Source: Chloroflexota bacterium | GTDB taxonomy: Bacteria > Chloroflexota > Dehalococcoidia > Lucifugimonadales > JACPCL1 | Assembly (NCBI GenBank): GCA_016210375.1 | Contig: JACQUH010000339.1 | Span: forward strand, 1 to 5,650 | Direction: 5' to 3' | Length of the DNA stretch: 5,650 nt | In this document: in pieces, positions 5,624 through 5,650 of the stretch | Numbering within the stretch: the first letter of the stretch is position 1 | Layout of the letters: every line of letters starts with the position of its first letter | Position numbers and translations under genes: made by a program | Notes under the pieces: generated by a model | Database searches by the model: none | What the model saw: only the letters and a program-made list of their open reading frames with translations | Told to the model about the DNA's origin: nothing

Positions 5624-5650
5624 GTGTGATGCGGCAGAGCCGCATCACAC
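5624..5650. repeat. Perfect 12-bp inverted repeat with 3-nt loop at the window edge
   Basis: GTGTGATGCGGC (5624-5635) and GCCGCATCACAC (5639-5650) are exact reverse complements around AGA. The right arm ends at the last base of the window, so the repeat may extend further. Its architecture (long perfect stem, 3-nt loop) is the same as the palindrome at 2917-2947, although the sequence differs. It may be a dispersed element or a terminator of a gene beyond the edge. Confidence 0.6.

Noticed and set aside
1..5650. CRISPR array, tRNA, rRNA or riboswitch
   Set aside because: I saw no regularly spaced direct repeats, no tRNA-like cloverleaf ending in CCA or TpsiC-like segment, and no recognisable riboswitch core in the intergenic regions.

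Overview
The window looks like bacterial chromosome from a fairly GC-rich organism. Gene content (a ThiF/MoeB-like enzyme, a CysM-like cysteine synthase of the mycobacterial type, a DUF4395 membrane protein) and the perfect short-loop palindromes between genes fit Chloroflexota or a related lineage. That assignment is from memory of such genomes and is not proven here.

Layout. (1) Positions 1-72, minus strand: the first 24 codons of a thioredoxin-like gene, with a GTG start and a strong Shine-Dalgarno, running off the left edge. (2) Positions 73-356: non-coding divergent upstream region with a weak promoter candidate for each side and a perfect 14-bp palindrome inside the plus-strand promoter candidate. 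(3) Positions 357-2672, plus strand: a 771-residue protein with an N-terminal DNA methyltransferase domain (DPFCGTG, then DPPYG), a middle part with two probable winged-helix segments, and a C-terminal segment resembling a PD-(D/E)XK nuclease (IDIIW ... FEIEEST). It is visibly lower in GC than its neighbours and may be a horizontally acquired one-polypeptide restriction-modification or phage-defence gene. (4) Positions 2756-2911, plus: a 51-codon remnant of the N-terminus of an FAD-linked oxidase. (5) Positions 2917-2947: a perfect 14-bp inverted repeat with a 3-nt loop, between convergent genes.

(6) Positions 5380 to 2983, minus strand: a tight three-gene operon, transcribed in the order ThiF/MoeB-like sulfur-carrier adenylyltransferase, CysM-like cysteine synthase, DUF4395 membrane protein. 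Gaps are 2 nt and 20 nt. The first two genes suggest cysteine synthesis from a thiocarboxylated carrier protein, as in the Mec+/CysO/CysM system of Mycobacterium tuberculosis, but neither the carrier nor the protease is in the window. The ThiF-like protein stops just after the segment that normally links to a rhodanese domain. (7) Positions 5381-5650: upstream region of this operon with a good ribosome binding site, a weak promoter candidate and two more perfect hairpin palindromes, the last ending exactly at the window edge.

The strongest candidate for something new is the methyltransferase-nuclease fusion. Second is the carrier-less sulfur operon with a membrane protein carrying two CxxC pairs.
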